Source of the DNA: Maribacter sedimenticola
Lineage (GTDB): Bacteria; Bacteroidota; Bacteroidia; Flavobacteriales; Flavobacteriaceae
Direction of reading: 5' to 3'
DNA length: 64,000 bases
NCBI RefSeq assembly: GCF_900188415.1
Contig: NZ_FZNV01000001.1
Location: 771,501-835,500 of the forward strand
Positions within the stretch are counted from its first letter, which is position 1. Every line of letters starts with the position of its first letter. Made by a program: the position numbers and the translations under genes. The notes below the pieces were generated by a model, which ran no database searches, had not been told where the DNA came from, and saw nothing but the letters and a program-made list of their open reading frames with translations. This document shows, one piece after another, positions 55,142 to 63,440 of this stretch.

Positions 55142-55876
55142 ATGTCAGATTCAGGACATTTTAAATTCTCTAAGACCAATGTAATCGTACCCTTAATGGG
55201 TATGATTTTGATATGGCTTGTGTATTGGATGGAACTTCAAATGGGCATTAATCTAAATGAATACGGAATAATGCCAAGAACGTTTTTAGGACTTAAAGGG
55301 GTATTGTTCAGCCCTTTTATTCATGGTTCATTAGAACATTTATATAACAATACCATTCCATTGGGAATATTGTTGATGGCCTTATTCTATTTCTACAGGG
55401 ATTTAGCTTGGCGAATGCTACTTTATGGAGTTTTGTTATCTGGTTTTTTGACTTGGTGTATCGGTAGGACCTCCTATCATATCGGCGCAAGCGGACTTAT
55501 TTATGTTTTGGCCAGTTTTATTTTTTTTAAAGGGGTTTTTAGCGCTTATTTTAGATTAATAGCCCTCTCCTTAATCGTTGTTTTCATATATGGAAGTTTG
55601 TTATGGTATATTTTTCCGGTCAAAGAAGGTATTTCTTGGGAAGGCCATTTAGCAGGATTCATAACAGGTCTGTTATTGGCCGTTATCTTTAAAGTGAAAA
55701 TTCCTGTTCAACATAAGTATGATTGGGAAAGTGAAGATTATAATGAAGATGACGATCCTTTTTTAAAACATTTTGATGAGAACGGCAATTTCATTGAGTA
55801 TATGGAAAAGGAGGAATCCTTAAGCGATGATACAATTGTTCAATATCATTTTAAACCCTCTAAAAAAGACGAATGA
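55142..55876 (+). CDS. Rhomboid-family intramembrane serine protease
   Basis: A 244-residue polytopic membrane protein from the ATG at 55142; an upstream TTG at 55115 only adds a polar leader. The catalytic dyad is Ser117 (GASG) and His169 (EGHLAGFITG), and the HGSLEHLYNN loop (His66, Asn69/70) forms the oxyanion part. The C-terminal tail (after about 190) is strongly acidic and cytoplasmic. It should cleave transmembrane substrates; these are unknown. It is divergent from rarA and convergent with rlmB. Confidence 0.93.
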   Translation: MSDSGHFKFSKTNVIVPLMGMILIWLVYWMELQMGINLNEYGIMPRTFLGLKGVLFSPFIHGSLEHLYNNTIPLGILLMALFYFYRDLAWRMLLYGVLLSGFLTWCIGRTSYHIGASGLIYVLASFIFFKGVFSAYFRLIALSLIVVFIYGSLLWYIFPVKEGISWEGHLAGFITGLLLAVIFKVKIPVQHKYDWESEDYNEDDDPFLKHFDENGNFIEYMEKEESLSDDTIVQYHFKPSKKDE

Positions 55877-55898
55877 TCCCAATAAGTTAGGTGGGTTG

Positions 55899-56633
55899 TT
55901 AGAGCCTTTGCCGTACTGCTTCATATAGAAATACTGCACAGGCCACCGAAACGTTTAAGGATTCAATTTCTCCCAGTAAAGGTAATTTTGCACAATAATC
56001 TGACGCTTTCAATATAGAAGGGGAAATACCACGGTCTTCCGCACCCATTACAATGGCAATGGACTCCTTAAAGGAAATGTCGTAGACGGATTCCTTGGTC
56101 TTTTCCGTAGCGGAGACAATTTTAATTCCACAAGCCTGCAAATAGAAAACGGCATCCTTTAAATGGTCAACTTTAGCAATAGGTACTTTATACGCTGCGC
56201 CTGCAGATGTTTTTATAGTATCTGCCGTTACTGGTGCAGCTCCTTTTTTCTGTACGATAATACCGTCTACACCTGTACATTCCGCAGTTCGTATTATAGC
56301 GCCAAAATTACGTACATCAGAAAGTTGGTCCAATAATAAAAATAGGGACGGACCATCCTTTTGATCGGCCTTTTCCACTAATTCCTCTAAAGTAAAGAAC
56401 GAAATAGGGGAGATGTTGGCCACCGCACCTTGATGGTTATTTTTGGTCAACCGGTTTAATTTTTCTACCGGCACGTAGACCATATTGATTTCATTTCTTC
56501 GCAAAAGGCTTTCCAATTCCTTCATAAGCTCACCCTTTAAGCCTTTTTGGAGAAATACCTTGTCTATCTCCTCGTTTGAATTAACGGCCTCTATAATGGC
56601 TCTTAAGCCATAAATTTGCGTAGTCTTTACCAT
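55899..56633 (-). CDS. rlmB: 23S rRNA (guanosine-2'-O-)-methyltransferase RlmB / TrmH family
   Basis: SPOUT methyltransferase of 244 residues. The N-terminal substrate-binding domain starts QIYGLRAIIEAV; the knot region has LLDQLSDVRNFGAIIRTAEC, IVMGAEDRGIS and ESLNVSVACAVFLYEA, all RlmB/TrmH motifs. It probably methylates the ribose of a conserved 23S rRNA guanosine. Its ATG lies 4 nt behind a TACTTTTG box and just past the terminator of the upstream gene. Confidence 0.93.
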   Translation of the reverse strand: MVKTTQIYGLRAIIEAVNSNEEIDKVFLQKGLKGELMKELESLLRRNEINMVYVPVEKLNRLTKNNHQGAVANISPISFFTLEELVEKADQKDGPSLFLLLDQLSDVRNFGAIIRTAECTGVDGIIVQKKGAAPVTADTIKTSAGAAYKVPIAKVDHLKDAVFYLQACGIKIVSATEKTKESVYDISFKESIAIVMGAEDRGISPSILKASDYCAKLPLLGEIESLNVSVACAVFLYEAVRQRL

Positions 56634-56637
56634 GGGG

Positions 56638-56645
56638 CAAAAGTA
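56638..56645 (-). promoter_or_regulatory. Candidate -7 box 4 nt before rlmB (leaderless type)
   Basis: TACTTTTG on the - strand, then CCCC, then the rlmB ATG (56631-56633). The box directly adjoins the T run of the terminator at 56646-56677, so the end of one transcript and the start of the next nearly coincide. Confidence 0.5.
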
Positions 56646-56677
56646 AATAAAAAACCGCCCAACTATTGTTGGGCGGT
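56646..56677 (-). terminator. Intrinsic terminator of the exported unknown gene
   Basis: Perfect 10-bp GC-rich stem ACCGCCCAAC / GTTGGGCGGT with a 4-nt loop, followed on the - strand by TTTTTTATTT. It lies 25 nt after the stop at 56702. Confidence 0.92.
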
Positions 56678-56701
56678 CGTAAATCTTACTATTAAATATG
56701 C

Positions 56702-57442
56702 TTAACTGTTCAAGTAATCAAAAACCTTGATTAAGTCCGCTTCATTTTTAATATTCAATTCATTTTCTTTTAAGTATTGTTTCAATTCAGCCTTTTCATT
56801 GCCGTCCATAAGTTTTATTAAATGGCTGTTTTTTAATTTGATTTCATCCATTCGATTTACACCCTCTTTTTGAAAATAATACTCTGTAAATTGTGTAAAT
56901 CTACTTGGTACCGCCTTCACAAAAGAATTAGGAGCAGGTTTCCCTTCTGTGAATTTTACGTAATTTCTTTTGTACAAATCATAAGTTTTACCATCTATAA
57001 TCGTGGTAAGGTAACCGTTTAAGGTTTTTTTCTTAGATGTAGTAAAGGTTTTGAAGCTCATTTTTTTACCACCGGTGATAATACTAATTTTCTTATCCCT
57101 GGAAAGACTTTGAATGGCTGCTTCCTCAATATTAGCTTTTTTAATTTCAATTTCTTCATTCAAGGCATTATATCTATAAAAAATATTACCCATATTTTCA
57201 TCACCATAATACATTGTGGTTGGCAAAAAAGTATCGGTGATATACGGCGAACCCTGATAATCAGAATACATATTGTCATTTTTTTTATTCCGTTCGCTAA
57301 TAGGCCCCATTAAATCATATATGGCTCCTGATGCACCTTCGCCACCACCAGCGGACATATTTGTAGAAGCTTGACCAGCATATTGACCAAATCCTGAAGT
57401 TAACGTTCCAACGAATAAGAACAGGCAAAATAATTTTCTCAT
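56702..57442 (-). CDS. Exported protein of unknown function
   Basis: A 246-residue protein with signal peptide (ends GFGQ). After a Gly/Ser/Ala-rich segment (ASTNMSAGGGEGASG) comes a conserved-looking beta/alpha region (TTMYYGDENMGNIFYRYNALNEEIEI, TTSKKKTLNGYLTTIIDGKTYDLY) and a helical end (MDGNEKAELKQYLKENEL). I recognise no family. It is monocistronic, with a clear terminator; envelope location is inferred from the signal peptide. Confidence 0.78.
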   Translation of the reverse strand: MRKLFCLFLFVGTLTSGFGQYAGQASTNMSAGGGEGASGAIYDLMGPISERNKKNDNMYSDYQGSPYITDTFLPTTMYYGDENMGNIFYRYNALNEEIEIKKANIEEAAIQSLSRDKKISIITGGKKMSFKTFTTSKKKTLNGYLTTIIDGKTYDLYKRNYVKFTEGKPAPNSFVKAVPSRFTQFTEYYFQKEGVNRMDEIKLKNSHLIKLMDGNEKAELKQYLKENELNIKNEADLIKVFDYLNS

Positions 57443-57499
57443 AATAATATCTTTAGCCTAAACATAATAAAATTATGTTAATAGTCAGGGTTTTAAAAG

Positions 57500-60400
57500 T
57501 TAATTTGGTGTGAAATTGTAAGTATACATCTCATTATTGTTATTTGTGCAAATTATGAGTGGTTTATTTTCATATTCAGTAATAATCATATCCTTTAAAT
57601 TGTCAGTAAAATACAGGCCTGCCTCTTCATAGGGCATGGGGTCATATCCATCTTTTTGATTGGATATGAGCACTAGTCCAGATATAGCATCTAGTCTAGG
57701 GGTTTCTACTTCGGTTTCAAAAATATTACCAGCTACGATACAATCTTCAAAGCCATCATTGTTCAAATCTATGAATACGCTGCTGAGTATGGGAAATTGT
57801 TGTGCTTCTATTGGTAATGCGGTTGTTTTGAATTTTCCTTCGCCTTGGTTAATAAGTAAAAGTGATTGAAAATTTGTAACTTCTTTTGAATAGGACTTTT
57901 CTAGATTTTCTCCATAAATATCCTCTAATGATGCATTCGCGAAAGAAGAATAGCTTTTGAATTTATTTTTGATAAATGGCATTTGTTGAGAAGAACATTC
58001 CCTACCACGCACGGGGACATATTTACCTTTATATTCTTTGCTCAAAACAACATCATTGGTGCCATTATTATCAAAATCGTTGGAGAATATTTTAAATGGT
58101 TTTTTAGTATTTGCCTTAAATTTTAAGTTAAGTCCAACATTGCCTACTACATAATCTTTTAAGCCATCGTTATTAATATCGGTTTCTTGAATGGAAAACC
58201 ACCAACCTTGTTCTAATAATGGGCTTATTTTATCTAAAGTAAAAGTTCCGTTTTCGTTTTTAAAAAAACCAATACCCGTCCATTCCCCAACTGCTATAAA
58301 ATCTTGCCAACCATCATTGTTATAGTCGGTACTGATTATACTGTTTATAATTCCAAAATCCTCTAGCTGGGGAGCAATATCCTTGGTGACATCTTTTAAT
58401 ACCCCATCTATGTTTTCATATAATGTGGAAGAGGAATGCTGTGGGTATTTTTTGGGTATAGACCTGTTGCCAACCAATATATCGATATCCCCATCTTTAT
58501 CATAATCAATAATCTCTACGCTCTTACCGTTTTTAGCAAAAGCTACCAATGCAGGGTCTTTAGATTTTGTAAACTCACCTTTGCCATTGTTCAAGTAAAT
58601 TCTATCTTGATATAAAGATGAATTTTCTTGGAACTCATTACCTCCACTTACTACATAAATATCAAGATCATTATCATTATCCATATCAAAGATTATGGAC
58701 TCCATATCTTCAAATGATTTATCTTTCTGAAATATTGAAGGAACACTCTTTCTATACCCTCTATTTGTCTGATAGTAAATACAAGCCGGTTGATTGGATG
58801 AACCGCCAATAAATATATCGGTTAAACCATCCGCATTTAAATCTCCTAGAGATACGAATGGTCCAAAAGTGGATTGTTTATAGGGAAGTAATATTTCTGA
58901 TGCAAAATCATCATATTCATTTTCAATGTGGGTGTAATCAAGACCTATAGTTTTTGATTTTAACTCATTAAAAATGGGTGGAGTACTTAATTCATTAACG
59001 GATTCCTCTGTTGCATTGTTAATATCCAATTGTACTGTACTATTTGCATCAATATTATAAAGTGTTTCCCTTTTTCCATTCAACCAAGTGATAGATAAGG
59101 TGTCTATTTGAGTATTGTCTCCAAGTCCAAAATGTATGCCATTTTCCTGTGAAGACATGTATCCTCTAACCCTTTTTAATTCTGCAAACTGTGCCTTGCC
59201 ATTATATCTGATCTCTACCTTACAAAATGGCTCCGAAGTATCACCTATGGGGTTTATTTTTAAATAATTTCCTTTACCCTTTTCTATAGTAGTGTTTTTG
59301 TAAAGAAATGCCTCTTCATCCATATTATTGACAATCAAATCTAAATCACCATCATTATCCAAATCGGCTTGAGCAACTCCATTACTGAAAGAATAGTCAT
59401 TTAGGCCCCATTGATCCGCCTCTTCTGTAAAGGATAGATTGCCTTCATTTGTATAAAGAACATTGGGGAGTTTTTCGGAAGGCATAGAGGCATAAAGTTG
59501 CTCCTTTATTTCATATGGTACGTTTCCGCCATATTTTCTTTTAGCAGCGTATACCTTGTTTTGCAAATCATTATCCAGTGCATATTTTCTATATCCGTTA
59601 CTTATATAGATATCATTATCCTGATCATTGTCAAAATCTGACATTAATACGGACCAGCTCCAATCTGTATTGGCGGTCTCTGTCAACTGTGCTATATTAT
59701 TATACTTGTTATTGCCTAAGTTTAGCTGTAATGAGTTAAACATATATTGGTAATGAAAACCTGCTGTATTCACTAGATAATTGAACCTTTGTGGATTCAT
59801 GGAGGCCATTAACGTTTTGGACCTTATGTGATCGCTGGATGACATATCCAACGTAAAAATATCTTGTTTGGAATCAGCGTTGATATCTGCAATATCTATG
59901 CCCATACCATAATAGGATATATGCTGAGTATATTCTTTTATGGATTCTTTAAACGTACCATCATGTTGGTTTATGTACAAGGCATCCGGTATATAATAAT
60001 CACTGGTCAAATACATATCTAGCCAACCGTCTTTGTTTATATCACTTATGCAAAGTCCTAATCCAAATATGGGATTTTCTATTCCTGCGCTTTGGGTTAT
60101 GTCAACAAATTTTCCATTGTCATTTTCATATAAATGGGAACTATTAAAATATTTTATTTCATCGTTCTTATTTATGAGCTTATAAAAATTTACGGGATCA
60201 ACACCATAAATTTCATTTTCGTTCATGACAATACAATCCAAATCACCATCTTGGTCAAAATCAAAAAATGCTGTTTGTGTGGATATGCCCATATCAGCTA
60301 AACCATAATCTTCTGCTTTATCTGTAAATGTCAAGTCTTTATTGTTGATGAGTAAAACATTTTTCCTGTTTACACGTTCATTTGGACCTCCCTGTGATAT

Positions 60401-60835
60401 ATAAATATCTTTATAGCCATCATTATTAATGTCTACGAATGTGATACCATTGCTCCAGTGTTTTGTGTCATTGATTCCGGAAGAAGCGGAAATATCCTTG
60501 AATTCAAGATTGCCTTTGTTCAAAAAAAGTTTGTTGGGGACTTGGTTACCGCAGAAAAAGACATCAAGCAATCCATCATTGTTTAAATCTTCTACACCTA
60601 CACCGGCACCGTTATAAAAGTAATCGAAACTAAAAAGATTTTCTAGTGTTTCTAGGTTTTCGGTAATGTAATTGGAGAAGTTTAATTTACTTTGGCTGCT
60701 AGGGATTTTTTCAAAAATTGGTGATTTTTCTTGTTTAATAGTTTTTTTGTCCACGTTTTTTGTGGATGGGGTAGATTCTTTTTCTGAATTACAAGAGATA
60801 ATTAAGATAAAGAATATGTATATTATTTTTTTCAT
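57500..60835 (-). CDS. FG-GAP/VCBS-repeat lipoprotein with ASPIC/UnbV domain
   Basis: A 1,111-residue lipoprotein (lipobox IISC, Cys15). I count 14 DxNxDGxxD-type calcium-binding repeats: seven before (from DLNNDGLLD to DLDNDGDLD) and seven after (from DLNADGLTD to DLNNDGFED) an ASPIC/UnbV-like segment (IHFGLGDNTQIDTLSITWLNG). This suggests two seven-bladed beta-propellers joined by that domain. Such proteins often accompany SusC/SusD systems in Bacteroidota. The gene follows the arylsulfotransferase-like gene on the same strand with a 75-nt gap. Confidence 0.9.
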   Translation of the reverse strand: MKKIIYIFFILIISCNSEKESTPSTKNVDKKTIKQEKSPIFEKIPSSQSKLNFSNYITENLETLENLFSFDYFYNGAGVGVEDLNNDGLLDVFFCGNQVPNKLFLNKGNLEFKDISASSGINDTKHWSNGITFVDINNDGYKDIYISQGGPNERVNRKNVLLINNKDLTFTDKAEDYGLADMGISTQTAFFDFDQDGDLDCIVMNENEIYGVDPVNFYKLINKNDEIKYFNSSHLYENDNGKFVDITQSAGIENPIFGLGLCISDINKDGWLDMYLTSDYYIPDALYINQHDGTFKESIKEYTQHISYYGMGIDIADINADSKQDIFTLDMSSSDHIRSKTLMASMNPQRFNYLVNTAGFHYQYMFNSLQLNLGNNKYNNIAQLTETANTDWSWSVLMSDFDNDQDNDIYISNGYRKYALDNDLQNKVYAAKRKYGGNVPYEIKEQLYASMPSEKLPNVLYTNEGNLSFTEEADQWGLNDYSFSNGVAQADLDNDGDLDLIVNNMDEEAFLYKNTTIEKGKGNYLKINPIGDTSEPFCKVEIRYNGKAQFAELKRVRGYMSSQENGIHFGLGDNTQIDTLSITWLNGKRETLYNIDANSTVQLDINNATEESVNELSTPPIFNELKSKTIGLDYTHIENEYDDFASEILLPYKQSTFGPFVSLGDLNADGLTDIFIGGSSNQPACIYYQTNRGYRKSVPSIFQKDKSFEDMESIIFDMDNDNDLDIYVVSGGNEFQENSSLYQDRIYLNNGKGEFTKSKDPALVAFAKNGKSVEIIDYDKDGDIDILVGNRSIPKKYPQHSSSTLYENIDGVLKDVTKDIAPQLEDFGIINSIISTDYNNDGWQDFIAVGEWTGIGFFKNENGTFTLDKISPLLEQGWWFSIQETDINNDGLKDYVVGNVGLNLKFKANTKKPFKIFSNDFDNNGTNDVVLSKEYKGKYVPVRGRECSSQQMPFIKNKFKSYSSFANASLEDIYGENLEKSYSKEVTNFQSLLLINQGEGKFKTTALPIEAQQFPILSSVFIDLNNDGFEDCIVAGNIFETEVETPRLDAISGLVLISNQKDGYDPMPYEEAGLYFTDNLKDMIITEYENKPLIICTNNNNEMYTYNFTPN

Positions 60836-60910
60836 GAATTATCGTTGATGGGTAATATTAGATATTACGTATAATTGTAAACTGTAATTTTGTGCTATTA
60901 ATTATGGGTT

Positions 60911-62257
60911 CTATAAACCTAATAGTTTTATCTCGGGGGCTTGCTGTAAGTAGGGGTAGCCTCTCCAATAAAAACCTGGTGCACTATATTTCCAGACAAC
61001 CTCTTGCTCCCTGGTTACTTCCCAAAAACCAAAATCACCTTCAGTAATTAGAATATTGCCATTTTCAAGTAATACGGCACCTGATACTTTCCCTGAATAT
61101 AAATCCGGGTCAGTAAAACTCCAAGTAATGGTTGGCTCATTGTCAGTATTAGCTTCTAAATTGAAATTCTCCGGTAATTGTAGTTCATAAACTGTTGATT
61201 GTTTGATATCATTACCATTAGAAAATATCAAAAGTTTACCCAAGTGTTCACCTTTGAGCAAGTTAGGAAAATGATTATTTTGAAAAAGTCTAGTGCCTTC
61301 TGTATTACCGTATGCTTCTGGATTACCAAAACGATAAATTAAATCTCCACCTTTATTGTAATTTCCACCTATATGACCTGAAGCTTCCTCAGTTGAAGTA
61401 CTATGATCTATTACCCACACTTCTGAAAATGAATTTACACTTAAATAAATAACATCTTTATTTTCGTCATATGCTATGGCATTAGCATGCATTATATCTC
61501 CTTTAACTTCTGGCAATAATGATACTTGTGTGCTATAATTAATATCTATTAAATGAGGATTTTGGTTTATAATACCGTAATTATTCTTTGTATCATCAAA
61601 TTCTTGTACTAGGTGATCCATTGAATGCCACTCCCAAACAATAGAGCTAGAGGTAGGGTTAATTTCTATAATTGATTCTGGATATATATTTTCTGAAAGC
61701 ATAAAGCCTTCTTCTTTTGCCTGTAACGAATCCATAATTGACCAAACCATGGCTATGATATTGCCATTGGGCAGCATTTCTACATCATGATGTGTTTCGC
61801 CATTTTCTGTCGAATAGATATATTCCCAAGATGGAGTATTATCTGGTTCAATGATTTGAATTTTACCTCCTTTACCTCCTAATGGTATTTTTGGTTCGTC
61901 TGATTCAAGTGAAGCCAGTAATTTTCCATTGGTCATTAAAAAAACATCATTTCCAATATTATTTGTCAGATTCCATTCATGAAGAAGTTTAGCTTTCTTA
62001 TTCATAATATAAACCCGGTTGGCACTTGCATCATTTACTAATATGTAGTTAGAGTCAATTTTAGTTTCATTAAATATTTCAACAGTTCCGATTGGAGTGA
62101 AATCTTCATCTATGTTTAAATCCTCCTCAACTTCTGGTAATGTAGGGTTGTTTATGTCAAAAGCTATTTCATCTGCGTTAGTGCAGGAGTACACTCCATA
62201 TATTAAGCTTAAGCAAATTAGGAGACAATAGTTTATTTGTTTTCTTCTCAAAATCAA
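60911..62257 (-). CDS. Arylsulfotransferase-like lipoprotein
   Basis: A 448-residue lipoprotein (lipobox GVYSC, Cys25). The mature part is a predicted beta-propeller with the arylsulfate sulfotransferase signatures ILVNDASANRVYIMN, GETHHDVEMLPNGNIIAMVW (His156/His157) and MHANAIAYDENKDVIYLSV, and DGENHI-like repeats ending VLLENGNILITEGDFGFWEV. In characterised enzymes of this fold a His carries the sulfate; here the substrate is unknown and the domain may act only as a binding propeller. It lies between the SusD/lipoprotein pair and the FG-GAP lipoprotein. Confidence 0.8.
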   Translation of the reverse strand: MILRRKQINYCLLICLSLIYGVYSCTNADEIAFDINNPTLPEVEEDLNIDEDFTPIGTVEIFNETKIDSNYILVNDASANRVYIMNKKAKLLHEWNLTNNIGNDVFLMTNGKLLASLESDEPKIPLGGKGGKIQIIEPDNTPSWEYIYSTENGETHHDVEMLPNGNIIAMVWSIMDSLQAKEEGFMLSENIYPESIIEINPTSSSIVWEWHSMDHLVQEFDDTKNNYGIINQNPHLIDINYSTQVSLLPEVKGDIMHANAIAYDENKDVIYLSVNSFSEVWVIDHSTSTEEASGHIGGNYNKGGDLIYRFGNPEAYGNTEGTRLFQNNHFPNLLKGEHLGKLLIFSNGNDIKQSTVYELQLPENFNLEANTDNEPTITWSFTDPDLYSGKVSGAVLLENGNILITEGDFGFWEVTREQEVVWKYSAPGFYWRGYPYLQQAPEIKLLGL

Positions 62258-62421
62258 GAATTTTAGTACTTAAGGTAAGATTTATTAATTGTACATAGGA
62301 TATTCCTACTTAAATAATTTAAAGCTCTTGTATACTCATTACTTCAAATTTCATTGTAATTTTAAGGTGGGTGACAATCTATTTTAATTGAAAAGTTATT
62401 TTGAAAATAGATTTTAAAAAT

Positions 62422-62452
62422 AAAGCCACCCCAATATAGAGGTGGCTTTTTA
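62422..62452. terminator. Intrinsic terminator after the SusD-associated lipoprotein gene
   Basis: Stem AAAGCCACC / GGTGGCTTT with a 10-nt loop and T-rich flanks on both strands; on the - strand it lies about 30 nt after the stop at 62481 and should separate that transcript from the arylsulfotransferase-like gene. Confidence 0.85.
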
Positions 62453-62480
62453 TCATAACGGTAATGTCAATTTACCAATA

Positions 62481-63422
62481 TTAATCCTTACAAAAATCTA
62501 TTGTAATAGGACCTGCATCAGCACTTTGATAGCCACCAACTATGTTTCCGTTAGGTGTAACGATTTCAAATCCTATTTCGCCATATTCATCTCCAGGGAA
62601 ATACCAATCTGCAGTTAAAGTACCTTCAGGTATTGTAATTGTTCCTACACCTGCTGATCCATCGTTTGGAACACAATCAGTTCCTCCAAGGAACGTTCCG
62701 GCCGCTCCTGTATATGGAGAACAAAGTCCTACCTCTAATACTGTTCCGTCGTCTAGGGTTACGGTAATACCATCACCACCATTTCCAGTATTTGTTTGCC
62801 ACCCATCACCATAAGAATCTGTCATGTTAATGGTCCATACACCAGGTGTTGGTGCTTTTGGAGGACAAACAACTGTAGCAGAATATAAAAATGGAGAGGA
62901 AAAATACGATCCTGTCAACGTACCGGAATTCTGTGCGAATGAAAAGGATCTTCCATCATTTAAAATTAAAGCAAACCTAATTCTAAATTGGTCACTTCCA
63001 TCTATATCACTAGCGGAAATACCGGTAACTCCTAGAAGTTCTCCTAAAGTAGCGGAAAAGCTATATGTAGGTAATCCTCTATCGCCAACTCCAAATTCAG
63101 AAGAAGGAATAGTTGTTAACAAGGATTCTGCTACATCGCCTGGACCATTGCTTGGATCTGCGTCCAAAAAGCTTACATATACTTCCAAAGCATCAACCAA
63201 CGTACCGTCTGCCTCACTTTGAATTTCTAAATCAACAGAAAATTCACCAGTATCTACACCAATAGGCAATTCGTTGGATTTAACTTCTATAGTTCTCAAA
63301 ATTGCTCCTCTAGTGGTGTTGGCTACAACATCATCTACTACAGCATCTCCTTCATCGCAAGATGTGAACATCAGCGAAGTGAGCATACATGCTGCAAAAA
63401 CTTTATAATTTATTTTCATCAT
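62481..63422 (-). CDS. Lipoprotein of unknown function, downstream of SusD
   Basis: A 313-residue lipoprotein (lipobox FTSC, Cys22). The first half is beta-rich and resembles the surface lipoproteins often placed after SusD; the second half is aromatic- and glycine-rich (WTINMTDSYGDGWQTNTG, GEIGFEIVTPNGNIVGGYQ) and contains three cysteines. It starts 18 nt after the SusD gene, so both are co-transcribed and likely belong to one outer membrane uptake complex. The ligand is unknown. Confidence 0.83.
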   Translation of the reverse strand: MMKINYKVFAACMLTSLMFTSCDEGDAVVDDVVANTTRGAILRTIEVKSNELPIGVDTGEFSVDLEIQSEADGTLVDALEVYVSFLDADPSNGPGDVAESLLTTIPSSEFGVGDRGLPTYSFSATLGELLGVTGISASDIDGSDQFRIRFALILNDGRSFSFAQNSGTLTGSYFSSPFLYSATVVCPPKAPTPGVWTINMTDSYGDGWQTNTGNGGDGITVTLDDGTVLEVGLCSPYTGAAGTFLGGTDCVPNDGSAGVGTITIPEGTLTADWYFPGDEYGEIGFEIVTPNGNIVGGYQSADAGPITIDFCKD

Positions 63423-63440
63423 TTTAAGTTTTTTAATTAA

